Source: Lyngbya aestuarii BL J
Lineage (GTDB): Bacteria > Cyanobacteriota > Cyanobacteriia > Cyanobacteriales > Microcoleaceae
Assembly: GCF_000478195.2 (NCBI RefSeq)
Contig: NZ_AUZM01000001.1
Coordinates: forward strand, 184,422-248,421
Direction of reading: 5' to 3'
DNA length: 64,000 bases
Made by a program: the position numbers and the translations under genes. The notes beneath the pieces are model-generated. The model made no database searches and was not told the origin of the DNA. It saw only the letters and a list, made by a program, of their open reading frames with translations. Shown here piece after piece: positions 26,648-35,981 of this stretch (position 1 is its first letter; every line of letters begins with the position of its first letter).

Positions 26648-28195
26648 ATGGCACGTTTGGCTCTGTTGAGTACATCCGATAAAACGGGATTGATTGAATT
26701 TGCCCAAACGTTAGTAAAAGAGTTTGAGTTTGATTTAATCAGTAGTGGTGGCACTGCAAAAGTCTTGAAAGAAGCAGGTTTATCGGTTACTAAAGTCTCT
26801 GATTATACAGGATTTCCGGAAATTTTGGGGGGACGAGTCAAAACCTTACATCCGCGTATTCATGGGGGAATTTTAGCGCGTCGAGATGTTCCCGAAGATT
26901 TAAAAGAGTTAGAAACTCATGAAATTCGCCCGATTGATTTAGTGGTTGTGAATCTTTATCCCTTTGAACAAACGATAGCAAAAGAAGGCGTAACTTTAGC
27001 AGAAGCGATTGAAAATATTGATATTGGCGGGCCGACTTTGTTGAGGGCATCGGCAAAAAATTACGCCCATTTAACGGTATTATGTAATCCCGAACAATAT
27101 CCCCAATATTTAGAACAATTCCGTCAAAATCAAGGCGATATCTCTTTAGAATTTCGTCAAAATTGTGCGTTAAAAGCCTTTCGTCATACCGCCACTTATG
27201 ATCAGGCAATTTCCGCTTATTTACAACAACAAGAAACCCCGAAAGATACGCCCCTCCCCGCACTTTATAGCCTCAGCGGTACCGAATTACAAAGCCTGCG
27301 TTACGGTGAAAATCCCCACCAACCCGCAACCTGGTATCAAACCGGAACCGTTGCGACGGGATGGGCGGCCGGAAAAATCCTACAAGGTAAACCGTTAAGT
27401 TACAATAATTTAGTTGATTTAGAAGCAGCTAGGCGGATTATTTCCGAGTTTCCAGACGAACCCGCAGCAGCCGTTTTAAAACATACAAACCCCTGCGGCG
27501 TGGCGATGGGAAATAGTCTTTCAGAAGCCTATAAAAAAGCCTTTGCAGCCGATTCTGTTTCCGCTTTTGGGGGAATTGTCGCGTTAAATCGTCCTATCGA
27601 TGCCGATACCGCCACCGCATTAACAACAACCTTTTTAGAATGTATTGTCGCCCCCGGTTGTACGCCCGAAGCCGAAGAAATTCTTCAGAAAAAGTCCAAA
27701 CTGAGAGTGTTAATTTTACCCGATTTAATCCGGGGGCCATCGGAAACCGTTAAAGTAATTGCGGGGGGATTTTTGGTGCAAACTTCCGACGATGCGGTGG
27801 AAAATCCCCAAGACTGGAAAGTGGTAACAGAAAAACAACCCACCCCTGAACAATTGGCAGAATTGTTGTTAGCCTGGAAAGTGGTTAAACACGTTAAATC
27901 TAACGCCATTGTTGTCACCAAAAACCGGACAACGTTGGGGGTTGGCGCCGGACAAATGAACCGGGTTGGTTCGGTTAAAATTGCCCTAGAACAAGCCGGA
28001 GAAAACGCCAAAGGGGGATATTTAGCCAGCGATGGATTTTTCCCGTTTGATGACTCAGTGAGAACCGCAGCAGACGCCGGAATTACCGCTATTGTTCAAC
28101 CGGGGGGAAGTGTAAGAGATGAAGATTCTATTAAAGCCGCCAACGAGTTAGGCGTGATTATGGTATTAACTGGAATGCGTCATTTCTTACACTAA
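26648..28195 (+). CDS. purH: Bifunctional AICAR formyltransferase / IMP cyclohydrolase
   Basis: A 515-residue enzyme catalysing the last two steps of purine synthesis. The N-terminal IMP cyclohydrolase (MGS-like) domain has LISSGGTAKVLKEAG and GRVKTLHPRIHGGILARR. The C-terminal formyltransferase domain has LRYGENPHQPATWY, KHTNPCGVAMG, SAFGGIVALN and IVVTKNRTTLGVGAGQMNR. It ends AANELGVIMVLTGMRHF, the canonical PurH terminus. The length is standard and it reads as intact. It stands alone, followed by a palindromic hairpin at 28207. Confidence 0.97.
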   Translation: MARLALLSTSDKTGLIEFAQTLVKEFEFDLISSGGTAKVLKEAGLSVTKVSDYTGFPEILGGRVKTLHPRIHGGILARRDVPEDLKELETHEIRPIDLVVVNLYPFEQTIAKEGVTLAEAIENIDIGGPTLLRASAKNYAHLTVLCNPEQYPQYLEQFRQNQGDISLEFRQNCALKAFRHTATYDQAISAYLQQQETPKDTPLPALYSLSGTELQSLRYGENPHQPATWYQTGTVATGWAAGKILQGKPLSYNNLVDLEAARRIISEFPDEPAAAVLKHTNPCGVAMGNSLSEAYKKAFAADSVSAFGGIVALNRPIDADTATALTTTFLECIVAPGCTPEAEEILQKKSKLRVLILPDLIRGPSETVKVIAGGFLVQTSDDAVENPQDWKVVTEKQPTPEQLAELLLAWKVVKHVKSNAIVVTKNRTTLGVGAGQMNRVGSVKIALEQAGENAKGGYLASDGFFPFDDSVRTAADAGITAIVQPGGSVRDEDSIKAANELGVIMVLTGMRHFLH

Positions 28196-28206
28196 TTAAA
28201 AAGCAG

Positions 28207-28233
28207 GATGGGTTAGCGTGAGCATAACCCATC
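28207..28233 (+). terminator. Palindromic hairpin after purH
   Basis: GATGGGTTA and TAACCCATC form a perfect 9-base stem around GCGTGAGCA, 12 bases past the purH stop. It lacks a U tract, and from memory it resembles a palindrome common in cyanobacterial spacers, so it may be a repeat as well as a terminator. Confidence 0.5.
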
Positions 28234-28296
28234 AAGTTGAAACCTCTTGTGATCTTTTAAATGTGCTATCATCAGAATACATGATGTAGTACGACG

Positions 28297-29325
28297 ATGA
28301 ACCGACAAGACGTAATAGATGCTTATCAAGCTGGACAACGAACATTTCGCGATCTCGAAGATATTGATCTCACAGGTGTTGATCTCAGCCATAGCCTTAT
28401 AGAGTATCTAGAAAATGTATTGTTAGAAGGAGCCGACCTCAGCTACAGCGAGATAAGCAACCTTAAAAATGTTTGTTTACAAGGAGCAAATCTTAGCCAT
28501 GCGAGATTAGAGTTCGATTTTGAAGGGGTAGACTTTCAAAGAGCTAATCTCAGTCATACCGGAGGGAATTGGGCTGCTAATTTTGATGATTGTGATTTAC
28601 GTGAAGCAAACTTGAGCGATACAAATTGGTACGAAGTTAGGTTTGAGAATTGCTGTTTTACAGGAGCTAATTTTAGTAACGCTCGTTTTTCTCAGGTTTC
28701 GTGGGGGCCAGATAGGAGCGGTCAGCCTCTACTTGATTTGCGCCAAGTTAATTTCACGAATGCCAATCTTTATGATGCGTATTTTGATGAATGTAATCTC
28801 AGTCAGTCAACTTTTCGCAACGCTAATCTTTCAGGTGTATCATTTGGTAGTGATTCTTTTTCCTGTGACTTGACTGGAGTGAGTTGGGAGGGCGCTGTTC
28901 TCGATAGTGATTCTTTTCGATACTTTCCTAAGACAGTTGATCCTTCGGAGTTAGGAGCAATTATACTAAAACCCGGATTAGATCTTAGTGGTATTGATTT
29001 ACAAAATCGTCAGCTTATTTATCTTAATTTCAGCAAAGTTAATTTAACGGGTGCTAATTTAAGAGATGCTAATTTAAGAGATGCTAATTTAACGGATGCT
29101 AATTTAAGAGATGCTAATCTAACGGGTGCTGATTTAACCGATGCTAATTTAAGGGGTGCTAATCTAACGGGTGCTAATCTAACGGGTGCTAATCTAACGG
29201 GTGCTAATCTAACGGGTGCTGATTTAACGGGTGCTAATTTAACGGGTGCTTTAGGTCTTACAGAAAAGCATTTGAAAGAAGCAATTTTTGCAAATACAAT
29301 CATGCCGAATGGTACACTCCTATAA
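28297..29325 (+). CDS. Pentapeptide-repeat protein
   Basis: A 342-residue protein built almost entirely of A(D/N)LxX pentapeptides, which stack into a right-handed quadrilateral beta-helix. An N-terminal region of imperfect repeats (about 20-205) is separated by a non-repeat insert (about 205-235, FPKTVDPSELGAIIL). A C-terminal run of near-perfect repeats (ANLTGANLTG...) follows, and the end is ALGLTEKHLKEAIFANTIMP, a common cap in cyanobacterial members. Such proteins may mimic DNA or scaffold proteins; function is unknown. No signal peptide is seen. The repeat DNA is nearly identical (see 29040-29254). Confidence 0.85.
   Translation: MNRQDVIDAYQAGQRTFRDLEDIDLTGVDLSHSLIEYLENVLLEGADLSYSEISNLKNVCLQGANLSHARLEFDFEGVDFQRANLSHTGGNWAANFDDCDLREANLSDTNWYEVRFENCCFTGANFSNARFSQVSWGPDRSGQPLLDLRQVNFTNANLYDAYFDECNLSQSTFRNANLSGVSFGSDSFSCDLTGVSWEGAVLDSDSFRYFPKTVDPSELGAIILKPGLDLSGIDLQNRQLIYLNFSKVNLTGANLRDANLRDANLTDANLRDANLTGADLTDANLRGANLTGANLTGANLTGANLTGADLTGANLTGALGLTEKHLKEAIFANTIMPNGTLL
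29040..29254 (+). repeat. 15-bp tandem repeats inside the pentapeptide gene
   Basis: Units of 15 bases such as AATCTAACGGGTGCT recur with few changes; four consecutive copies around 29160-29220 are identical. Each encodes one pentapeptide, so copy number can change without a frameshift. Confidence 0.85.
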
Positions 29326-29427
29326 ATGTTTTTATGGAGTTCACAGAAAAATTGAATGAATAAAAACCACGCTCGACAGAGAAAACAACAAGAGCGAATC
29401 TTCGTGTCTTTGTGGTGAATTTTCCCC

Positions 29428-29883
29428 TTACAATTTTAATTGTAAAGATTCGGGATAAATAATCTCCGCCAAACGACTCCCATCATCTTGATGTTTTAAA
29501 CCAATTTTAATAAAATCATCGGGTTGATAGGGCAAACGTTCCGCCCATTCTATCGCCGTAATTCCAGGTGTAACTTCTATTCCTTCCCAATACAATTCAA
29601 TATTTAACTGTTCAACTTCCGAGGGTTCTAAACGATATAAATCCAGATGATAGAGGGGAATACGCCCAGAATGATATTCATTAATTAAAGTAAAAGTAGG
29701 ACTTTCAATATTTTCAGGAATTTCTAATCCGGCGCCCAAACCTTGAACCAGCGTTGTTTTTCCGGCACCCAAATCACCTTCTAATAAAATGATAGAACCG
29801 GGAGAAAGTAATGCTCCTAAACGCTGACCTAAATGATAAGTCGCTGGAGAATCAGCCAAAGAAATCGTGAGCTTGCTAGACAT
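29428..29883 (-). CDS. tsaE: tRNA N6-threonylcarbamoyladenosine synthesis ATPase TsaE
   Basis: A protein of about 151 residues with P-loop LLEGDLGAGKTTLVQGL, FTLINEY, HLDLYRLE and a WAERL segment, all typical of TsaE (YjeE). It powers the TsaB-TsaD complex that makes t6A at position 37 of tRNAs reading ANN codons, in the cytoplasm. The ATG at 29883 is chosen; an in-frame TTG two codons earlier is less likely. It follows the yvcK-like gene by 31 bases on the same strand and is probably co-transcribed. Confidence 0.92.
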   Translation of the reverse strand: MSSKLTISLADSPATYHLGQRLGALLSPGSIILLEGDLGAGKTTLVQGLGAGLEIPENIESPTFTLINEYHSGRIPLYHLDLYRLEPSEVEQLNIELYWEGIEVTPGITAIEWAERLPYQPDDFIKIGLKHQDDGSRLAEIIYPESLQLKL

Positions 29884-29914
29884 TATCAAGCGTAATTTGT
29901 TGTCAATCTTAAGC

Positions 29915-31288
29915 TTAAGTGCGAGAATACCAACGGAGCAATACCTGAGCTAACCGTTCGGAATTATGACGAATATAACCCGTTGTTTCATCGACTTCGA
30001 TCACATTGGTTAATACAATTCTTCGCCCTAACTGTTTCACCACATCCCGATCTAAAACTACCGGATAAGACCCTTCTTGAGCATATTTAATTAAAGATTG
30101 CGCTAACGGCACTTTTCCCTGAACTAAAACCGCATCAAATAAACGACAACCACAAGCATTATCAATCGCTAAAATATGATCCGCTACTGTATAATTATCC
30201 GTTTCTCCTGGTTGGGTCATGGCATTACAAACATAAATCCGAGGCACATTGGCGTTGGCGATCGCTGTCGCAATTTCAGGCACCAACAAATTGGGAATCA
30301 CACTCGTATACAAACTTCCCGGCCCAATAATAATTAAATCTGATTCGACGATCGCTTGAATCACTTTCGGTAAAGCCGGAGGATCGGCAGGAATGCAGCC
30401 AATTTTAACAATTTTGCCTTTAGCTTCGGTAATACTCGACTCGCCATAAATCCGCCGACCATCCGCTAATTTTGCCCACAAATGGACATCACTCAACGTT
30501 GCGGGTAACACTTGACCGCGAATCGCTAAAACCTTAGAACTCGCCGCAATTGCCCGTTCTAAATCACCTGTAATGTCGCTCATCACCGTTAAAAACAAAT
30601 TTCCAAAACTGTGACCATTTAAGCCATCACCCGCCTTAAAACGGTATTGAAACAGTTCTGTTAAAAGCTGTTCTTCATCAGCCAAAGCAGCGATACAGTT
30701 ACGAATATCTCCCGGAGGCAACACCCCAATTTCCCGGCGTAAGCGTCCAGAAGACCCGCCATCATCAGCAACGGTGACAATCGCTGTAATATTAGCGCTG
30801 TATTGTTTTAAACCCCGTAACAGCGTCGATAAACCCGTTCCCCCGCCGACGGTGACAATTTTCGGGCCACGATGCAAACGACGATGGGCCAGCAACCGAT
30901 CCACAAGTTGTTCATCGCCTTCAGGCATCAACACCTGAGTAATCGAATTTAAGGTGCGAGTTTGACCCCAAAAGATTAACAATAGACCGATAATAATCGC
31001 CAAAGGCCCGGAGATAAAATTGGGAACAACGGTGGTAATAAACCCTAAAATATCTTTGAGCAGTTGCAGCAGGTAAAAAATGGGTGTCATTCCCGTCCAC
31101 ACTGCTAACCCCAAACTGGTGAGGAACATTCCCGCCGCACTGATGAGTAACCAGCGTTTAACCAAAAGTCCGGGGGCTAACCATTTAAACCACTGTCGTA
31201 CACGACGGGGAGAACGATTCGACCAACTGAGAAAATGTCGAGATTTTGCTAACTTGCGTAGGTTATGTTTCAATGAACCATTTGACAT
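29915..31288 (-). CDS. YvcK/CofD-like family protein (gluconeogenesis factor)
   Basis: A protein of about 457 residues. The N-terminus has a basic region and two hydrophobic helices (about 45-70 and 80-105 from this start), a membrane-anchored form seen in cyanobacteria. The YvcK core follows with [52 protein letters not shown] and [17 protein letters not shown], a UDP-sugar-binding CofD-like fold. YvcK proteins link carbon metabolism to cell-wall synthesis in Gram-positive bacteria. ATG at 31288 has AGAGG upstream; an in-frame start at 31339 would add 17 residues. Confidence 0.88.
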   Translation of the reverse strand: MSNGSLKHNLRKLAKSRHFLSWSNRSPRRVRQWFKWLAPGLLVKRWLLISAAGMFLTSLGLAVWTGMTPIFYLLQLLKDILGFITTVVPNFISGPLAIIIGLLLIFWGQTRTLNSITQVLMPEGDEQLVDRLLAHRRLHRGPKIVTVGGGTGLSTLLRGLKQYSANITAIVTVADDGGSSGRLRREIGVLPPGDIRNCIAALADEEQLLTELFQYRFKAGDGLNGHSFGNLFLTVMSDITGDLERAIAASSKVLAIRGQVLPATLSDVHLWAKLADGRRIYGESSITEAKGKIVKIGCIPADPPALPKVIQAIVESDLIIIGPGSLYTSVIPNLLVPEIATAIANANVPRIYVCNAMTQPGETDNYTVADHILAIDNACGCRLFDAVLVQGKVPLAQSLIKYAQEGSYPVVLDRDVVKQLGRRIVLTNVIEVDETTGYIRHNSERLAQVLLRWYSRT

Positions 31289-31621
31289 GGATGAAAACCT
31301 CTGAGGTATCAACAAGCTTAGAACAACCGATTTAATCAAGATTACGGAAGGCTGAAGTTATTCAACCGTGTCAGTCCCCTCCCGTGCGTGATGTTAGCAC
31401 CCCCATGCTGAATCTATCTTCTCATACAACTCCGACTATCCTTGACCCTGACAACAGAACAATTAGAAGGCAAAAGGCAACCTCTCCTCCCAACCTCCCA
31501 ACCTCCCCACCTCCCCCTGCACCCCATCACTGTTTGGTAGTCCTAGACGCATTGCGTATTGTGATCACTCTGTACAATAGATCATCAAAGTGATTCTGTG
31601 GTTTTTTGTGCAGAATATTCT

Positions 31622-32413
31622 ATGCCCCATGATTTTGAAACTTTAATTGAGCTACGAGGGATTAGCAAGTCCTTTGGAAATAATCTCATTCTCGATGGCA
31701 TTGACTTGAATATTCATCAAGGACAAGCCATGGCGATTATCGGCCCTTCGGGAACGGGTAAATCCACAATCCTGCGAATTCTTGCCGGACTCCTGATCCC
31801 CGATGCGGGTGAGGTTTATATTAACGGTCTAAAACGCAAAGGCTGGGTTGATGATATTCGTGATCCGATTGGGATTGGGATGGTGTTTCAAAATGCCGCT
31901 TTATTTGACTCCCTGACGGTTCGGGAAAATGTCGGATTTTCACTTTATCAACATAGCAAATTGCCTGCTCGCACCATTCAAAAATTAGTTGATGAAAAGT
32001 TGGAAATGGTCGGATTACCCGGAATTGGCGATCGCTTTCCGGCTGAACTTTCCGGGGGAATGCGAAAACGGGTGAGTTTTGCGAGGGCGATTTTACCGAA
32101 CCCTGAAAATCCCGCTCATAATCCCGAAATTATCCTCTATGACGAACCCACCGCCGGTTTAGATCCGATTGCATCGACAGTGATTGAAGATTTAATTCGT
32201 GACCTCCAAAATAATGGAGGAGGATGCAAAACTTATGTGATGGTAACTCATCAAGATAGCACGATTCGACGGACAGCAGATGAAGTGATTTTTCTGTACC
32301 AAGGTAAAATTAAATGGTCGGGTGATGTTGAGCAAACCTACAGTACAGACAATGCAATCGTCCGACAGTTTTTTAGTGGGAGCGTAGACGGACCGATTAA
32401 AATTTTAAATTAA
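31622..32413 (+). CDS. MlaF-like ABC transporter ATP-binding protein
   Basis: A protein of about 263 residues. Walker A is IGPSGTGKSTILRIL, the signature LSGGMRKRVSFARAI, and Walker B IILYDEPTAGLDP, with a switch His in MVTHQDS. The LSGGMRKR form and IELRGISKSFG start mark the Mkl/MlaF type, the ATPase of MCE transporters that move phospholipids between membranes. It is followed 194 bases later by an MCE protein. No MlaE-type permease is in the window. The ATG at 31622 (MPHDFETLIEL) is chosen; a GTG eight codons earlier is possible. Confidence 0.88.
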   Translation: MPHDFETLIELRGISKSFGNNLILDGIDLNIHQGQAMAIIGPSGTGKSTILRILAGLLIPDAGEVYINGLKRKGWVDDIRDPIGIGMVFQNAALFDSLTVRENVGFSLYQHSKLPARTIQKLVDEKLEMVGLPGIGDRFPAELSGGMRKRVSFARAILPNPENPAHNPEIILYDEPTAGLDPIASTVIEDLIRDLQNNGGGCKTYVMVTHQDSTIRRTADEVIFLYQGKIKWSGDVEQTYSTDNAIVRQFFSGSVDGPIKILN

Positions 32414-32607
32414 GGATTTATTCACTATTTATGTAACAATTTGCACGGCTTGTCATGTCAAAACATCCTAAAACAATGATGGAAAACGACGAGAATTGTT
32501 TTTTGACTCCAAGTTTTTCCCAAAATCGCTAAAATTCAAGAACGGATAGAGATCAAATTCTAGTCTGAAGACAGTTTGAAAGCCATTATATTAAAAAGGA
32601 AAGTCTC

Positions 32608-33903
32608 ATGCGATCGCGAGCAGTTCGAGAAGGTTCAGTTGGATTATTAACTTTATTGGGCTTAAGTTTGTTTGGAGCAGTTGCTTTTTGGGTGCAAGGT
32701 TTACGTCTTGATAACACAGGCTATCAACTGCGGGTCGAGTTTCCTGATGCGTCAGGAATGCAGCCCGGAACTCCGGTGCGCTATCGGGGCGTAAAAGTCG
32801 GTCGAGTCACTAATATTAAGCCCACTTCTAATTTAGTTGAAGTTCAATTAGAGATTGATTCCTCAGATTTAGTCATTCCTCGGGATGTGATGATTCGCTC
32901 TATCCAAAGTGGATTATTGAGTGACAATTTTGTTGATATTATTCCGAAATCTCCTCTATTGGAAGAAATGAAAGAGGTTAATCCCCTCAGTTCAGACTGT
33001 CCAGAAACTGTAATTTGTGATGAGATCATCCTCTCTGGAGAAAGTGGGGTTAGTTTAGAACGATTAATGGCCTCGATGGTCGAATTTAGTGAACTTTATA
33101 CCAATCCTGAACTGTTTCAAAATCTCAATCAAGCCGCAGCCCGTACCGCATTAGCCGCCGATGAAGTCTCCAAAGTTAGTACAAAAATGACGGAGTTAGT
33201 TGAAATTGCTCGCACGGAATTGGGAAGTGTTAGTAATTCAGTGGATCAGGGAATTGGCTCGTTTTCAACTGAATTAAGTTCGATTTCGGCGACCTTACAA
33301 AACTCAACCAATGAAGTCACTCGCGCCGCGATTGAATCTGCAAATTCTGTACAACGTGCGGCCAATGAAGTGAGTACCATTAGTAATGAGGTTCAGATTT
33401 TAATTGCGAGTAACCGTTCGAGTTTATCGACAACGCTCAATAATATCGAATCGATTACAGGAGAACTCAGTTCTACGGTTGCCAGTCTAAACCCTATCCT
33501 CAATCAAATTCAACAAGGACAGTTATTAAATAACTTGGAAGTCTTATCGGCGAATGCAGCAGAAGCTTCTGGAAATTTATTAGATTTATCTAAAGCGGTT
33601 AATGATCCCGAAACGTTGATTTTACTCCAACAAACCCTAGACTCCGCTCGCACAACCCTCCAAAATGTTGAAAAATTAACTTCTGATGTTGATGATCTTA
33701 TTGGTGATCCCAAAGTTCGTGAAAATTTACGGGAAATTATCAATGGGTTAGGGAATATTCTCGCCTATACCGATCAGTTAGAACAACAAACTAAAGTTGC
33801 AAAAACTCTGGCACCTCTCTCGGAAATTCTCGAATACTCAGAAGCGATCGCCCTAGAACAAAACTTATCAAAGATCGATGAAAAGCCACTTTCCTCTCAA
33901 TAA
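32608..33903 (+). CDS. MCE family (MlaD-like) protein
   Basis: A 431-residue protein. One N-terminal membrane helix (about 12-32) anchors an MCE domain (about 38-125): YQLRVEFPDASGMQPGTPVR, YRGVKVGRVT and SGLLSDNFVDII. The remaining 280 residues are Ser/Thr/Asn/Ala-rich and heptad-like (TRAAIESANSVQRAANEVST), implying long helices spanning the periplasm. MCE proteins form hexameric rings or tunnels for lipid transport. AAAAAGGAAAG precedes the ATG. It pairs with the MlaF-like ATPase upstream. Confidence 0.88.
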   Translation: MRSRAVREGSVGLLTLLGLSLFGAVAFWVQGLRLDNTGYQLRVEFPDASGMQPGTPVRYRGVKVGRVTNIKPTSNLVEVQLEIDSSDLVIPRDVMIRSIQSGLLSDNFVDIIPKSPLLEEMKEVNPLSSDCPETVICDEIILSGESGVSLERLMASMVEFSELYTNPELFQNLNQAAARTALAADEVSKVSTKMTELVEIARTELGSVSNSVDQGIGSFSTELSSISATLQNSTNEVTRAAIESANSVQRAANEVSTISNEVQILIASNRSSLSTTLNNIESITGELSSTVASLNPILNQIQQGQLLNNLEVLSANAAEASGNLLDLSKAVNDPETLILLQQTLDSARTTLQNVEKLTSDVDDLIGDPKVRENLREIINGLGNILAYTDQLEQQTKVAKTLAPLSEILEYSEAIALEQNLSKIDEKPLSSQ

Positions 33904-33983
33904 AACTTTACTGATCCAACTTAGTGATCAAGATCACCCAGCCTTTGGGGTTGAGTTCACAAGAATTCCTTGAAGGGTATCAC

Positions 33984-34018
33984 CCCTATAATTACAAAGG
34001 AATGAGACAATTATAGGG
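33984..34018. promoter_or_regulatory. 10-base perfect inverted repeat upstream of a small gene
   Basis: CCCTATAATT and AATTATAGGG flank a 15-base spacer containing AAAGGAATGAG. It ends 17 bases before the ATG at 34036, placing it in the leader or promoter of the 71-residue protein. It may be an operator or a translational hairpin. Confidence 0.45.
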
Positions 34019-34035
34019 TCGAGTCTATATTTCTC

Positions 34036-34251
34036 ATGTATCAACTCAATCTCCTCCCTGGCGCAATTAATGAAATCATCGCTTCTGTCACCGATCACCA
34101 CTGTCTAACCCAAGCTGATCGTTATGGACTGATGGCGGCTTTACTCGATGAGTCTCTCAACGAAGAAGAAAGACGTTCCATTGATAGACTATTACGTTCT
34201 GTGGCTCGAGGACGGGTAAAAGTGATCGAAGATGGTTCTAAAATGGATTAA
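34036..34251 (+). CDS. Small conserved hypothetical protein
   Basis: A 71-residue soluble protein, helical by composition (GAINEIIASVTDHHCLTQAD, RYGLMAALLDESLNEEERRS, IDRLLRSVARGRVKV). It resembles small cyanobacterial proteins seen near regulators, but I cannot name a family. A perfect inverted repeat precedes it and a hairpin follows. It may be a small regulatory or adaptor protein; that is speculation. Confidence 0.65.
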   Translation: MYQLNLLPGAINEIIASVTDHHCLTQADRYGLMAALLDESLNEEERRSIDRLLRSVARGRVKVIEDGSKMD

Positions 34252-34292
34252 ATTATACTCAATTTTCTGTTTGTTACACTCAACTTTCTCCC

Positions 34293-34315
34293 AGCAACTC
34301 GGTATTAGAGTTGCT
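34293..34315. terminator. Perfect hairpin after the 71-residue gene
   Basis: AGCAACTC and GAGTTGCT form a perfect 8-base stem with a seven-base loop, 41 bases past the stop and before the convergent permease gene. No clear U tract follows. Confidence 0.45.
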
Positions 34316-34454
34316 CAATCTGATGTGAAAACCCGGCAGGGTGCAACTTTATACTCGATATTTTTTTCAATTTAAGCTAGCGTTTAGCCCAAAAAAGATA
34401 CTAATCTTAGTTTAAATATTATACAATATTTAATCCAAATTTTCAACTCCAAAA

Positions 34455-35696
34455 TCAAACAATTAACGAAACGATTAACCCCCCCACAAGCCAAATAATA
34501 CTTGCAATTGCTAGATAAAATAAAAGATTTTCAATAATTCCTTTTTTGCTACCGTGACTATGACCGTGATGTTTACCCTCATCTTCTTGATCTTTACCAT
34601 AATTTAACCAAGCCAGAACCCCTGTAAGCCCCAGAAAAACCAGATTCAGCCAAAAGGTATAATCAATCGCAAAACGTTCACTTTGGGCTGCACTCTGACC
34701 TCCTGTTTCCGGGAGTAAATTCAACAAAGAAAAGCCATAATGTAACATCAGAGATGTTCCCACCAAAGCCGCCAAAAAGACAGCGATAATATATGATGCG
34801 AGTTTCCAACCATAATATTTAGCATTAATCCGAATCACTGGAAACACCACCAAATCACTAAAAATAAACGCCATCACCCCGGCAAAACTCACCCCATTAC
34901 TGTAAAGAATCGAAGCAAGGGGAATATTTCCCATCGAACCGATAAACGTGAAAAAAGCCGCCACAGGGCCGACAATCGTATGTTCTAAAATGGCGAAAAA
35001 ACCCGGAGAGGTATTTTGACCCGAACCGATGAATAAAGTCTGAAAAAAGGAACGAGGAACAAATGCCGAAATAATTCCCGCAACTGTAAACCCAAAGGTG
35101 ACATCTTTCCAAACCATTCCCCATTCCATAAAATATTTATGGGCAACCTGTATCCAGGCTTTTTGAGTTTGGATTTTTTCTTTCCAGTCAGGAACTTCTT
35201 GATTTTCGTCTTCATGTCCCTCTTGTTCGTTGAGTCTTCTTCTAGCTTTTTTAATTAACTTTTTTGGACGAGTTAAACGAACAATTTGCCACATCAATAA
35301 AATCAAAATAATTCCGCCCAAATATTCCCCGACTACAAACTGCCAACCCAAGAAAATCGCAATAATAAAACCCAGTTCAATCACTAAGTTTGTAGAAGCC
35401 AGCAAAAAAGCCAGAGAAGGCACAAAACCCGCTCCTTTTTTAAATAAAGATTTAGTGGTAGCAAGTGCCGCAAAACTACAAGAACTAGAAATAAACCCAA
35501 AAAATGTACCGAGAGCAATACTCTTTTTTCCCGCTTCTCCCATCGTCTGTTTCATGCGTTCACGGGTAACAAACACCTGGATAGCACTACTAATAATATA
35601 ACCTAAAACAAATGCCCATAATGCCTTCCAGAAAAAGCTGAGAGAAGTTATAACTGCATCGCTGTAGCTACTTAAAAATCCACTATTATCCATCAA
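34455..35696 (-). CDS. Permease of the ArsP/YraQ (DUF318) family
   Basis: A 413-residue inner-membrane protein with eight to ten hydrophobic helices. ISSSCSFAALATTKSLFKKG with a Cys-containing turn, then SLAFLLASTNLVIELGF in the first half, and FTFIGSMGNIPLASILYSNG with GVMAFIFSDLVVFPV in the second, give the two-fold repeat of the ArsP_1 permease family. Members export trivalent organoarsenicals or metals; this one may move a metal. A loop EGKHHGHSHGSKKG near residue 385 could bind metal. A long charged loop (about 145-185) divides the halves. No metal regulator is adjacent. Confidence 0.8.
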   Translation of the reverse strand: MMDNSGFLSSYSDAVITSLSFFWKALWAFVLGYIISSAIQVFVTRERMKQTMGEAGKKSIALGTFFGFISSSCSFAALATTKSLFKKGAGFVPSLAFLLASTNLVIELGFIIAIFLGWQFVVGEYLGGIILILLMWQIVRLTRPKKLIKKARRRLNEQEGHEDENQEVPDWKEKIQTQKAWIQVAHKYFMEWGMVWKDVTFGFTVAGIISAFVPRSFFQTLFIGSGQNTSPGFFAILEHTIVGPVAAFFTFIGSMGNIPLASILYSNGVSFAGVMAFIFSDLVVFPVIRINAKYYGWKLASYIIAVFLAALVGTSLMLHYGFSLLNLLPETGGQSAAQSERFAIDYTFWLNLVFLGLTGVLAWLNYGKDQEDEGKHHGHSHGSKKGIIENLLFYLAIASIIWLVGGLIVSLIV

Positions 35697-35867
35697 TTAA
35701 ACTTGAACTATAGTTATTAAAGCTAGTTTAAATGAATGCTTAATTGAATACATCTTGCTATCGAGATAAGCCTAAAGATAGATTGATATACGTTTAATTT
35801 GGGTAATAGAAAGAGAATCTGTGGCTAAACTTTAAGCCATTTCTATTGAATCAGAGGGGGTGAACTT

Positions 35868-35893
35868 TAGGGGCGCAAAGCTTACGCCCTTTT
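35868..35893. repeat. Hairpin with GGGCG/CGCCC stem
   Basis: TAGGGGCGC...CGCCCTTTT, a five-base GC stem with a nine-base loop, about 90 bases past the pentapeptide gene on the minus strand. A similar TAGGGGCGC hairpin lies at 44486-44521, so this may be a dispersed palindrome. Confidence 0.45.
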
Positions 35894-35981
35894 GTTCTGA
35901 GATGAGCAGAGTTGAAAATATGATTAAAGAAAATCTAGCCAAAAAGATTAAAACTAAGAGGATTAGATTTTCGTTCATCTT

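Noticed and set aside
26838..27263. Minus-strand frame of 141 codons over purH
   Set aside because: Antisense to an intact, conserved enzyme; no ribosome site or known motif.
29040..29254. CRISPR-like regular repeats
   Set aside because: The 15-bp units are contiguous with no spacers and lie in frame inside a pentapeptide gene.
29019..29303. Minus-strand frame made of APVRLAPVRLA-like repeats
   Set aside because: Antisense shadow of the pentapeptide repeats.
31384..31593. Plus-strand frame with TSPPNLPTSPPPPAPHH
   Set aside because: It reads a C/T-rich low-complexity spacer between divergent genes and has no ribosome site or conserved pattern.
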